42,467 bases of DNA from UBA1046 sp964624395 (GTDB taxonomy: Bacteria; Bacillota; Clostridia; Saccharofermentanales; DTU023): contig CAZUWY010000005.1 of assembly GCA_964624395.1 (NCBI GenBank), positions 1 to 42,467 of the forward strand, read 5' to 3'. Made by a program: the position numbers and the translations under genes. The notes beneath the pieces are model-generated. The model was not told where the DNA came from. It did no database searches and saw only the letters and a list, made by a program, of their open reading frames with translations. This document shows, in pieces, positions 15,335 to 23,065 of this stretch (the first letter of the stretch is position 1; every line of letters starts with the position of its first letter).

Positions 15335-16351
15335 TTAATGCCTCACTCTGGGATCCAGGATTCCGTACAAAATATCTACAATCAAATTAATCACGACATA
15401 ATTCAAAGCAATTAAAAGCGAAACACCAACAATGGCAGGGAAGTCAAGGTTTTGAGCAGATTGGAAGGCATATTTGCCGATTCCCGGCCAGGCGAAAATC
15501 GATTCAACAAAGACCATGCCACCGAGCAGATTGCCAAATCCAACACCGATAACCGTAATAACAGGGATGAGGGCATTGCCCAGGGCATGCCTGGTGATGA
15601 CCAGTTTTTCCTTCAGGCCCTTGGCCCTGGAGGTGCGGATATAGTCAAGAGATAATACCTCTAAGAGGCTGGCGCGGGTAGTTCTAGTAATCAGGCCCAT
15701 GGTAAAGAGTCCCAGGCAGACCCCCGGCAGTAAAAGATGAGAGAGAGCATCGCCGAAGAGCTTGAAATTGCCGTCTAAAAGCGAATCAATCAAAAAGAGA
15801 TTGGTGCGCAGGGTAGGAGGGGTAACTCCCGGTGACAGCCGCCCGGGTCCGGGAAACCAGCCCAGTTTCAAGTAAAAGATATTCAGTAGTAAAAGAGCCA
15901 GCCAGAAGCTGGGCACTGAGACACCGAAGACAGAGACGCTTCTTAAGGCCTGGTCGGTAATACTATTTCTTTTAATAGCCGAAAGGACACCAAAGAGCAT
16001 GCCAAAAACAACCGCAAAGATAATACCGACAAAAGCCAATTCAAAGGTAGCGGGGTAATAAATCTTCAAATCGTCCAGCACCGGACGCGAAGTTCGAATC
16101 GAGACACCCATGTCACCCCTAACTAAATTCTTCAGATAAGTAAAGTACTGCTGATGCAGCGGCAGGTCTAGTCCCCATTTGGCTTTGTAGGCCGCAACCA
16201 TCTCAGGATTGTTCAGGTTTCTGGTACTGAGATTGGCCACTACCGGATCGCTTGGCACAGCATTCGCCAGCAAAAAGACGAACAGTGAAATGCCTATGAG
16301 CAAAAATACCATCAGGAATAATCTTCTGCCTAAATATCTAAATATATTCAC
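15335..16351 (-). CDS. oppB: Peptide ABC importer, permease B (DppB/OppB family)
   Basis: 338 residues. The start is GTG at 16351, six bases after GAGGAG; it overlaps an out-of-frame ATGTGA. The N-terminus RYLGRRLFLMVFLLIGISLF and the GDMGVSIRTSRPV segment are typical of OppB/DppB. The EAA loop is DYIRTSRAKGLKEKLVITRH. Six membrane helices are visible. It is the first permease gene after the binding protein, separated by a hairpin that may lower its expression relative to the binding protein. Confidence 0.92.
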   Translation of the reverse strand: MNIFRYLGRRLFLMVFLLIGISLFVFLLANAVPSDPVVANLSTRNLNNPEMVAAYKAKWGLDLPLHQQYFTYLKNLVRGDMGVSIRTSRPVLDDLKIYYPATFELAFVGIIFAVVFGMLFGVLSAIKRNSITDQALRSVSVFGVSVPSFWLALLLLNIFYLKLGWFPGPGRLSPGVTPPTLRTNLFLIDSLLDGNFKLFGDALSHLLLPGVCLGLFTMGLITRTTRASLLEVLSLDYIRTSRAKGLKEKLVITRHALGNALIPVITVIGVGFGNLLGGMVFVESIFAWPGIGKYAFQSAQNLDFPAIVGVSLLIALNYVVINLIVDILYGILDPRVRH

Positions 16352-16374
16352 ATGGCTCTCCTCAATTGAAAATG

Positions 16375-16401
16375 GCCGGGGAAGTAAAATCCTCCCCCGG
16401 C
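16375..16401 (-). other. Intercistronic hairpin between binding protein and permease genes
   Basis: GCCGGGG (16375-16381) pairs with CCCCGGC (16395-16401). On the minus strand it is followed only by CATTTTC, too weak for efficient termination. Such hairpins commonly stabilise the upstream mRNA or partly attenuate, so that binding protein exceeds permease. Confidence 0.7.
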
Positions 16402-16419
16402 TCAGGTCTAATTAATTAA

Positions 16420-18102
16420 TTATTTGTGTACCAGACCGAGGTCAATCTTGTAGCGGTCATTGTAATCCGCACCCTTGATATCGTCTCTGGTCGCATACTG
16501 GCTCTTGAACTGCAGGATCATCACGAAAGGTGAATCTTCGAGCATTTTCTTGTGGATCTCATCATAGATGGCAATTCTGGTGCTGTCATCTGTTTCTGAA
16601 CCGGCTTTTTTGCCCAGCTCAACCAGATCAGGATCCATCTCGGCTGCCCAGTTGGCTCTGAGGCCGACTGAGTTGCCAGGCAGGAAGGCCAGGTTGGAAG
16701 TGTTGTCCGGATAGTCCGGGCTCCAGTACCAGAGGCCGAATGGCTGCTGGCCATTTCTATAGGTCTCAAGCGAGATCATGATATCTTCAGCAATGATATT
16801 GGTTTCAATACCGATTGCTTTCAGGTCGGCCTGCACCTTCTGGGCTAAAAGCAGCAGATCTACACCCTCGACGTTGGAGGTCGGGACATAGAAATCGAGC
16901 TCAAAGCCATCCGGATAACCGGCCTGGGCCAAAAGATCCTTTGCTTCCTCAACATTTTGGGCAGAGGCAACATCCAGGGGTTCAGCAGAGGCGAAAAGGC
17001 CTGCCGGGAAGGGGGATACCGGTGTGGTAGAACCTTCACCGCCCAATGTCTGGATACCGGCATAGTCAACAGCTTTTCTGATCGCTTTTTGCACCAGAGG
17101 ATCTGCGATCGGTCCGTACTGGGCATCTCTGTTCATCAGCAAGAAGCTCATGGTCAGAGTATGGCAGTAAACCACATCCACACCAGGGGCTCCGTCAAGA
17201 GATCTGGCCTGCTCGGCGTCGATGTTCATGGCGATGTCAATGTCGCCGGTCTGGACCATCATCACCTGTGAAGCGCTTTCGCTGACATGCATGATGGTGA
17301 TCTTGTCATAATATGGTTCGTTGCCCCAGTAATTGAGGTTTTTCTCCAGAACCAGATCAACTTTTGGAGTGTAGGATGCCAGCACATAGGGACCGGAACC
17401 GGCTGAGGTGGTGTTGAGCCAGTCAGATGCTCCGTCATTTGCATCATTGGTGCCGCCATGCTCTTCCAGCAGGGTTTTTTCCACCAGACCAAAGAGGGAA
17501 TAGGTCAGCTTGGTGGGGAAAGAGGGGTCGATGTCAGCCAAGGTAAAGACAATGGTCTTGTCATCCGGTGCTTCCAGCTTTTCAATGCCGGCAGCCAGGA
17601 AGGCTCCATTGCCGCCTTTGGCCATGGCGCGCTCAATACCCCAGACCCAGTCGGCAGCGGTGGCCGGCTGGCCGGATGCATAGGTGATGCCATCCTTGAG
17701 GGTAAATGTGTAGGTCAGCTGATCTTCAGAGATTTCATATTTTTCAGCTGCACCCAGTTCTGCCGTACCTTCATTGGAATAAACAATAAGGGTGTCATAG
17801 CAGTTGTGAAGTATCATATTGGCATATACTTCGTAGGCCAGAGCAGGGTCAAAGCTTTCATAATCCGGATCAACCGCAACTATGAGATGCTTATCGCCAA
17901 CTTCGGCAGGTTCGTCGTCAACCCCACCGGGCTCCTCGGAAGGCTCTTCCGGCTCGTCGGCCGGCTCTTCACCAGCCGGTGTGGTTGTATCTTCCTTGCC
18001 AGCTTCTGTTTTGTCAGCTTCTGGCTTTTTGGTGTCTGTTTGACCGCATGAAATTGAAAACAGCAAGATGAATACTAAAAGTATTGCTATTAATTTTTTC
18101 AT
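16420..18102 (-). CDS. oppA: Peptide ABC importer, substrate-binding lipoprotein (SBP family 5)
   Basis: 560 residues, ATG at 18102 after AAGGAGG. Residues 1-18 form a lipoprotein signal with Cys19 (FSISC) as the acylation site, then a long acidic Pro/Glu linker (about residues 25-68) that would span the cell wall. The mature domain has SBP_bac_5 features: YEVYANMILHNCYDTL, TFTLKDGITYASGQPATAADW and a C-terminal PFGLWYWSPDYPD segment. It binds peptides (or a similar ligand) outside the membrane and hands them to OppBC. The acidic linker is longer than usual. Confidence 0.93.
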   Translation of the reverse strand: MKKLIAILLVFILLFSISCGQTDTKKPEADKTEAGKEDTTTPAGEEPADEPEEPSEEPGGVDDEPAEVGDKHLIVAVDPDYESFDPALAYEVYANMILHNCYDTLIVYSNEGTAELGAAEKYEISEDQLTYTFTLKDGITYASGQPATAADWVWGIERAMAKGGNGAFLAAGIEKLEAPDDKTIVFTLADIDPSFPTKLTYSLFGLVEKTLLEEHGGTNDANDGASDWLNTTSAGSGPYVLASYTPKVDLVLEKNLNYWGNEPYYDKITIMHVSESASQVMMVQTGDIDIAMNIDAEQARSLDGAPGVDVVYCHTLTMSFLLMNRDAQYGPIADPLVQKAIRKAVDYAGIQTLGGEGSTTPVSPFPAGLFASAEPLDVASAQNVEEAKDLLAQAGYPDGFELDFYVPTSNVEGVDLLLLAQKVQADLKAIGIETNIIAEDIMISLETYRNGQQPFGLWYWSPDYPDNTSNLAFLPGNSVGLRANWAAEMDPDLVELGKKAGSETDDSTRIAIYDEIHKKMLEDSPFVMILQFKSQYATRDDIKGADYNDRYKIDLGLVHK

Positions 18103-18143
18103 ACTTTCCTCCTTAACTTAATTTATAACAAAATGCTCCTGCC

Positions 18144-19118
18144 TTAGTCGTAGAGATGGCAGGCAACAAAATGCCCTTCGTCATATTCCTTCAGCAAAGG
18201 AATCTCTGTGGTGCAAATCTCCATGCATTCACTGCAGCGCTTATGGAAACGGCAGCCACTGGGGGGATTAACCGGTGAGGGCAGATCCCCAGTTAAAATA
18301 ATTTTTTCTCTGGCGTCAGTGGGATCAACCTGAGGGATGGCGGAGATCAAAGCTTTAGCATAGGGATGCATAGTATTGTCAAAGACAGCATCTCTGCTGC
18401 CCAGTTCAACAATCTTACCCAGATACATGACAGCGACGCGATCACTGAGATAATAGACAACACTCAAATCATGTGAGATGAAAAGATAGGTGAGATTAAA
18501 CTCGTTTTTCAGATCTTCCAAAAGATCTATAACCTGAGCCTGAATGGATACATCGAGGGCAGATACAGCCTCATCGCAGACAATAATCTCCGGGTTAAGG
18601 CTTAAGGCTCTGGCAATGCTGACCCGCTGCTTTTGCCCGCCGGAAAGCTCATGCGGGTAGCGGGAGAGATGGTATTTGGAAAGACCCACCCGGTCGATCA
18701 GATAATTGATCCGCTCTTCTCTTTCTTCAGCAGTTCCAATCTTATGAATGCGAAAGGGTTCCAATAAAATATTTTTAATGGTTCTTCTGGGATTGAGTGA
18801 AGCGCTGGGATCCTGAAAGACCATCTGCATTCTTTTTCTGAATGCTTTCATATTTCTGGCAGAAAGGGTGGAAAGATCAGTATTATCTATCGTGACCTTA
18901 CCGGAGGTAGGATCTTGCAGATAGATCATCGTCGTGCCCAGAGTGCTTTTGCCGCAGCCCGACTCGCCCACCAGGCCTAAAACCTCCCCCTTATGAATAT
19001 CGAGGGAAATATCGTCGACGGCATGTACTTTATCCTTCTTGAAAAGATTATCTCCCGCAACCGGAAAGTACATCTTAAGATTGCTTATGCTGACCAAAAC
19101 CTCACAAGATTTACTCAT
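18144..19118 (-). CDS. oppF: Peptide ABC importer, ATPase F (OppF/DppF family)
   Basis: 324 residues. Walker A is GESGCGKST, the signature is LSGGQKQRV, Walker B is IIVCDEAVSALD and the H-loop is ISHDLSVV. The C-terminal oligopeptide-transporter domain has four cysteines (GCRFHKRCSECMEIC, then VACHLYD), a pattern linked with an iron-sulfur cluster in related importers. One residue is unusual: Walker B reads DEAVSALD where DEP is more common, as is normal for OppF. It starts 13 bases after oppD and would pair with it. Confidence 0.93.
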   Translation of the reverse strand: MSKSCEVLVSISNLKMYFPVAGDNLFKKDKVHAVDDISLDIHKGEVLGLVGESGCGKSTLGTTMIYLQDPTSGKVTIDNTDLSTLSARNMKAFRKRMQMVFQDPSASLNPRRTIKNILLEPFRIHKIGTAEEREERINYLIDRVGLSKYHLSRYPHELSGGQKQRVSIARALSLNPEIIVCDEAVSALDVSIQAQVIDLLEDLKNEFNLTYLFISHDLSVVYYLSDRVAVMYLGKIVELGSRDAVFDNTMHPYAKALISAIPQVDPTDAREKIILTGDLPSPVNPPSGCRFHKRCSECMEICTTEIPLLKEYDEGHFVACHLYD

Positions 19119-19131
19119 TCTTGATTTGACC

Positions 19132-20109
19132 TCACTTGTTTCTCTTCCAGAAATGGCAGCGCACCAGGCGCCCAGGCAAAACTTCAGTCAATTCTGGATC
19201 CTTTTTTTCACAGATCTCTTTTTTATACTGGCAGCGGGGAGCAAAACTGCAACCCTCGATTTTTTCAAAGGGATTGGGCACCTGCCCCTGGATAGCTGTG
19301 AGTTTTTCATCCTTTTTCATCTTGGGGATGGAGAGCAAAAGGCCTTCAGAATATGGATGAAGCGGGTCTTTGTACAGATCCTCGTAAAGGCAGCTCTCCA
19401 CAATCTGCCCGTTGTACATAATAATTACCTTCTGGCACAGCTCAGCAATAACCCCGATATCATGAGTGATCATAATGACGGAACTGTTGAATTGCTTTTT
19501 AAGATCTTTTAAGAGATCCAGCACCTGGGCCTGGATGGTGACATCAAGAGCAGTAGTGGGCTCATCAGCGATCAGTATCTCCGGATCGCAGGCCAAAGCC
19601 ATAGCAATCATTACTCTTTGCCTCATGCCGCCCGACAATTGATGGGGATACTCTTTCATTCTCTTTGCTGCATTGGGGATGCCGACAATATTCATCAGAT
19701 GGAGAGCTCTTTCATAGGCCTCTTTTTTACTTTTGTCGCTATGGATCAGAATCGACTCCATGATCTGCTTGCCGCAGGTATGAATCGGGTTCAGGGAAGT
19801 CATCGGTTCCTGAAAAATCATGGAAATCTTATGGCCACGAATCTGGTTGATCTCATTAATTTTCTTCTCAAAGAGATTTTCACCGTGAAACAAAATCCTG
19901 CCTGATTCAATTTCACCGGGAGGGCTGGGTATCAGGCCCATGATCGAGAGAGCAGTAACGCTTTTACCGCTGCCGCTTTCACCAACTATTCCAACTGATT
20001 CTCCCGGATAAACGGCAAAAGAGACATTGCGGACAGCATTCATCTTGCCTGCTACTGTGTTAAAAGAAACTCTTAAATCTTCTACTTCCAATATAGGTTT
20101 AACTGACAT
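19132..20109 (-). CDS. oppD: Peptide ABC importer, ATPase D (OppD/DppD family)
   Basis: The start is taken as ATG 20109, six bases after AGAGG; a longer in-frame ATG at 20136 lies before this site and close to the predicted transcription start. The product is 325 residues. Walker A is GESGSGKSV, the signature is LSGGMRQRV, Walker B is ILIADEPTTALD and the H-loop is ITHDIGVI. The C-terminus has a four-Cys motif (GCSFAPRCQYKKEIC, then RCHFW). It is the first gene of the operon; D-F-A-B-C is an unusual order, A-B-C-D-F being commoner. Confidence 0.92.
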   Translation of the reverse strand: MSVKPILEVEDLRVSFNTVAGKMNAVRNVSFAVYPGESVGIVGESGSGKSVTALSIMGLIPSPPGEIESGRILFHGENLFEKKINEINQIRGHKISMIFQEPMTSLNPIHTCGKQIMESILIHSDKSKKEAYERALHLMNIVGIPNAAKRMKEYPHQLSGGMRQRVMIAMALACDPEILIADEPTTALDVTIQAQVLDLLKDLKKQFNSSVIMITHDIGVIAELCQKVIIMYNGQIVESCLYEDLYKDPLHPYSEGLLLSIPKMKKDEKLTAIQGQVPNPFEKIEGCSFAPRCQYKKEICEKKDPELTEVLPGRLVRCHFWKRNK

Positions 20110-20153
20110 TATCGACCTCTCAAATCCCGCTGACAAGATTTTATTATTGGCTG

Positions 20154-20182
20154 ATTGTATCTATAAAAAAAAAGCTTGTCAA
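20154..20182 (-). promoter_or_regulatory. Sigma-A promoter of the peptide importer operon
   Basis: On the minus strand TTGACA (20182-20177), a 17-base spacer containing nine T, and TACAAT (20159-20154) form a near-consensus promoter. Transcription would start near 20147, giving a leader of about 38 bases before oppD. Confidence 0.8.
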
Positions 20183-20261
20183 TTTGATAGATTTCTAGGA
20201 ATGAATTTAATTATATATATCAGGGATAAATATAACAATAAAAAGATATCTAATTTGCAAA

Positions 20262-20314
20262 AGTAAAAAACAGGCAAGTATATGACTGCTGACGCTAATT
20301 TATACTTTTGCCTG
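20262..20314 (-). terminator. Orphan minus-strand terminator-like hairpin
   Basis: CAGGCAA and GTATA (20271-20282) pair with TATAC and TTGCCTG (20301-20314), with two unpaired T. On the minus strand the stem is followed by TTTTTTAC, a proper terminator shape. No minus-strand gene lies upstream of it: it precedes the importer promoter and faces away from ribU. It may end a small RNA or antisense transcript from the 20315-20500 area, where no convincing minus-strand promoter was found. Confidence 0.55.
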
Positions 20315-20453
20315 CCCAGATCTGAGTATAATCTGCCAAATCTTCGCCCTATCTTCTAATTATTATGCAAAGGTATTTTTCTGCCCGCTTGGCATTGATT
20401 TGCAAAGTCTTAGGTAAAATATTTCCCTATTAAGTTAAATTATTGCCAGCTAA

Positions 20454-20482
20454 TTGCCAGTAGAACTCTTATAGTTTAGAAT
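20454..20482 (+). promoter_or_regulatory. Sigma-A promoter of the FMN riboswitch/ribU transcript
   Basis: TTGCCA (20454-20459), a 17-base spacer and TAGAAT (20477-20482) place the transcription start near 20489, about 18 bases before the riboswitch. A nearby TTGACA (20487-20492) has no -10 at the right distance. The plus-strand stretch from 20315 to 20453 holds nothing recognisable. Confidence 0.65.
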
Positions 20483-20506
20483 ACTCTTGACAACTGAATA
20501 TCTGAT

Positions 20507-20637
20507 GTCTTCGGGGCAGGGTGAAATTCCTGACCGGCGGTGATAGTCCGCGAGCGCTTATGCAGGATTTGGCGATGACCAAATCAGGATTTGGTGGAAT
20601 TCCAAAACCGACAGTTAGAGTCTGGATGGGAGAAGAT
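20507..20637 (+). ncRNA. FMN riboswitch (RFN element)
   Basis: All conserved RFN blocks are present: TTCGGGGCAGGGTGAAATTC, GACCGGCGGT, AGTCCGCGAGC, GGTGGAATTCC, ACCGACAG and GTCTGGATGGGAGAAGA. The P1 stem pairs TCTTC (20508-20512) with GAAGA (20632-20636). It senses FMN and represses the downstream transporter and kinase genes when FMN is abundant. Confidence 0.97.
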
Positions 20638-20680
20638 TGTTGATTGGCTAATCGGCATATAATTGACGAGCTGCCTGATC

Positions 20681-20726
20681 TTTAACACCAAAGACATTAA
20701 TATGTTTTCAGGTGTTAAATTTTTTT
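20681..20726 (+). terminator. Riboswitch-controlled terminator before ribU
   Basis: TTTAACACC (20681-20689) pairs with GGTGTTAAA (20711-20719), followed by seven T (20720-20726). The ribosome binding site GGAGG begins at 20727, directly after the T-tract, so the expression platform is transcriptional. Confidence 0.92.
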
Positions 20727-20736
20727 GGAGGCTCAT

Positions 20737-21393
20737 ATGAACACAAGAACTAGAAGAATTGCCGCTCTTGGCATGCTGGCCGCACTGGCCTATGTTGTTA
20801 TGGCTGTGGGCAGAATACCGCTGGTACCCGCAGCACCTTTTCTCAAATATGATCCCAAAGATGTGATCATAGTAATCGGGGGTCTGATCTGGGGGCCTAT
20901 ATCTGCTTTCACCATTTCCGTTGTCGTATCCTTTGTCGAAATGGTCACGGTTAGTGAATCGGGAATCATAGGTTTTTTAATGAATGTGATCGCCACCTGC
21001 TCTTTTGCCTGTACCGCCTCTTTTATCTACAGCAAAAGAAGGACAATGGCAGGGGCCATAATCGGGCTTTTATCGGGTGTCTTTTTAACCATTGCCCTGA
21101 TGACTCTCTGGAATATTATTATTACTCCTATTTACATGGGCATACCTAGGGCTGCCGTGATTGATCTTTTGCTGCCGGCTATAATTCCCTTTAATCTGAT
21201 CAAATCAGGATTAAACGCCGGCCTGACCATGTTGCTGTACAAGCCTATCGTGCTGGGACTTAGAAAGACAAAGTTTCTGCCTGAGTCAGAGGAGGGCAAG
21301 AAGAAAAAATACAGCCCGGGCATTATTATCTTAGGCATATTTTTAGTGGCCACAAGCATACTCGTTATCTTGTCTTTTAAAGGGATATTCTAA
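20737..21393 (+). CDS. ribU: Riboflavin ECF transporter, substrate-binding S component (RibU)
   Basis: The start is ATG 20737, five bases after GGAGG; an in-frame TTG at 20725 overlaps the terminator. The product is 218 residues with about six membrane helices. The N-terminal RRIAALGMLAALAYVVMAVG is the S-component motif for contact with EcfT, and FLKYDPKDVIIVIGGLIWGP matches the RibU family. Control by an FMN riboswitch supports riboflavin as the substrate. A basic Glu/Lys-rich loop precedes the last helix. The EcfAT energy module is not in the window. It is followed five bases later by a flavokinase gene. Confidence 0.94.
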   Translation: MNTRTRRIAALGMLAALAYVVMAVGRIPLVPAAPFLKYDPKDVIIVIGGLIWGPISAFTISVVVSFVEMVTVSESGIIGFLMNVIATCSFACTASFIYSKRRTMAGAIIGLLSGVFLTIALMTLWNIIITPIYMGIPRAAVIDLLLPAIIPFNLIKSGLNAGLTMLLYKPIVLGLRKTKFLPESEEGKKKKYSPGIIILGIFLVATSILVILSFKGIF

Positions 21394-21398
21394 AAGAG

Positions 21399-21812
21399 AT
21401 GGTCAAGGAGAAGAACATAGTCAAGCCTTTGTTTTCCCTTACAGGTGAGGTGATAGAAGGCCGAGGCAAGGGCAAGCTGTTTGGCATGCCGACAGCAAAT
21501 ATTGCCCCGCCCGAAGATCTCTCCTTGCCCAGACTGGGAGTTTACGCCGCTCTAGTAACTTTTGCTAAAAAAAGATATTTCGCTGTGACCAACATCGGTC
21601 AAAGACCCTCAGCTGATGATCGGGCTGAAATTACGATTGAAACTTTCATCTCTGACTTAAATGAAGATATCTATGGCAAAGAAATTACGCTTGAGCTTTA
21701 TTATTATCTTAGGGTCACAAAGAAATTTGCCTCGCTTTGCAAAGTTAAAGCACAGATTGATCTGGATATAAAAGAGGCAATTAGGCTCTTAGAAGAGGTC
21801 AAGCTCTTATAA
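21399..21812 (+). CDS. Stand-alone riboflavin kinase (flavokinase domain only)
   Basis: 137 residues, starting five bases after ribU and so translationally coupled; its own ribosome binding site is weak. The whole protein is one flavokinase domain: GEVIEGRGKGKLFGMPTANI (nucleotide-binding PTAN), LGVYA, NIGQRP, and E81 in ITIETF as the likely catalytic base. The usual bacterial RibF is bifunctional, near 310 residues, with an N-terminal FMN adenylyltransferase domain that is missing here. The enzyme would phosphorylate imported riboflavin to FMN, which then feeds back on the riboswitch. FAD synthesis must be done by another protein. Confidence 0.85.
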   Translation: MVKEKNIVKPLFSLTGEVIEGRGKGKLFGMPTANIAPPEDLSLPRLGVYAALVTFAKKRYFAVTNIGQRPSADDRAEITIETFISDLNEDIYGKEITLELYYYLRVTKKFASLCKVKAQIDLDIKEAIRLLEEVKLL

Positions 21813-21880
21813 GCCTTGGGATTATTGATTAAAAAGCATCTGGCTCAGCTTATTCTTACTTGCTCTTTTAGATAAGATAT

Positions 21881-21927
21881 GACGGCAGCTGGCAATGATT
21901 TTATCTTGCTGCTGCCGTCTTTTCTTT
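21881..21927 (+). terminator. Terminator of the ribU-flavokinase operon
   Basis: GACGGCAGC (21881-21889) pairs with GCTGCCGTC (21911-21919), extended inside by GCAA with TTGC, and followed by TTTTCTTT. Confidence 0.9.
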
Positions 21928-22012
21928 ACAAGCTTTTATTTAGAAGGTTAAATAGTATAATTGAGTTTAGAATAAATATCATTTCAGCAAACAAAGATTT
22001 GGAGGCGTATTA

Positions 22013-23065
22013 ATGGCAGAGACAAAAACCCTTAAATGTCCAAATTGCGCAGGTCCTATAGTATTTAGCCCGGGAGTAAGCCAGATCCACTGTGAGTATT
22101 GCGGCTCGGTGTTTGAACCTGAAGAGCTGTTAAAGCTGCAAATTGATGAAAATATAATCAAAGAGCCCGTGGTGGAAGAAAAAGCGCCAGCAGAGCCTCA
22201 GTACGGCTATAACTGCCGCAACTGCGGCGCTAATGTCTGGACAGATGATACTACCCTGGCCACTTATTGCTTTTACTGCCACAGCCCGGTGGTGGTGGCT
22301 CCCAGAATAAGCAAGGGCTTTGCCCCCGATGGACTGATACCTTTTGAAATAGGCAAGGAAAAGGTCATAGAGGCCTTTACCAGCTGGTCCAAATCAAGAA
22401 TGTTCACTCCCAGAGACTTTGGCAGCAAAGAGCATTTAGAGCAGCTGAATGGCGTCTACTTGCCCTTCTGGCTGGCAGACGGCAGTGCTAATTTTCGCAT
22501 CAGCGGCCAGGCCTCCAATTCTTCCGAAAGCAGGATGGGAAACTATATCACCACCACCAAGGATATTTATGATCTCAGGCGGGAAGGACTGTTTGAGGCC
22601 AAAGATATCACCGCCCTGGCCAATTCCAAGGCGGCAGAGCAGCTGGTGGTAGGCACCAAGCCTTTTTCTAAAGGTGAGATGCAGCCCTTTAATGTTGCCT
22701 ATCTGCAGGGTTTTTTCGCAGAAAGAAATAATATTGAAAAGCAAGAGGTGGAGGGGGCATTTGCAAGCAAGATTCAAAATAATGCCACTGCTGTGGTCGC
22801 TAGTTCTTTATCCTCCCACTATGACACCTCAGACCCGCTGGTTGAATTCACACCCTTGGTACTGGATAACTGGCGGCTAATCCTCCATCCCTTCTGGCTT
22901 TTAACCTATAGGCAAAAAGACACCACCTATCTTTATTGCATGAACGGGGTCACAGGTGAGTCGTTCGGCGGGCTTCCGATCAGCGCCAAGCGCCTGAACC
23001 TGGCCACACTGCTCTTGGGGCTGTCTTTATTGTTTATCTTCTTACTGCTGGGGTACTGGCTATGA
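22013..23065 (+). CDS. TFIIB-type zinc-ribbon membrane protein
   Basis: ATG 22013 follows GGAGGCG; the product is 350 residues. Two zinc ribbons are visible: CPNC...CEYC (residues 9-31) and CRNC...CFYC (about residues 63-84). The middle domain (GLIPFEIGKEKVIEAF, GVYLPFWL) is typical of an uncharacterised Firmicutes family with N-terminal zinc ribbons. A hydrophobic helix near the C-terminus (TLLLGLSLLFIFLLLGYWL) anchors it. Its stop codon overlaps the next start as ATGA, so it is coupled to the TPM protein. A possible -10 (TATAAT, 21956-21961) lies upstream. Molecular function unknown; a membrane-associated assembly or quality-control role is a guess from the neighbour. Confidence 0.8.
   Translation: MAETKTLKCPNCAGPIVFSPGVSQIHCEYCGSVFEPEELLKLQIDENIIKEPVVEEKAPAEPQYGYNCRNCGANVWTDDTTLATYCFYCHSPVVVAPRISKGFAPDGLIPFEIGKEKVIEAFTSWSKSRMFTPRDFGSKEHLEQLNGVYLPFWLADGSANFRISGQASNSSESRMGNYITTTKDIYDLRREGLFEAKDITALANSKAAEQLVVGTKPFSKGEMQPFNVAYLQGFFAERNNIEKQEVEGAFASKIQNNATAVVASSLSSHYDTSDPLVEFTPLVLDNWRLILHPFWLLTYRQKDTTYLYCMNGVTGESFGGLPISAKRLNLATLLLGLSLLFIFLLLGYWL

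Noticed and set aside
17458..18051. Plus-strand open frame opposite the substrate-binding protein (197 codons).
   Set aside because: It lies wholly antisense to a clear SBP family 5 gene, with no ribosome binding site or recognisable domain.
20487..20492. TTGACA as the -35 of the riboswitch promoter.
   Set aside because: No -10 lies 16-18 bases downstream; that position is inside the riboswitch. TTGCCA/TAGAAT just upstream fits better.
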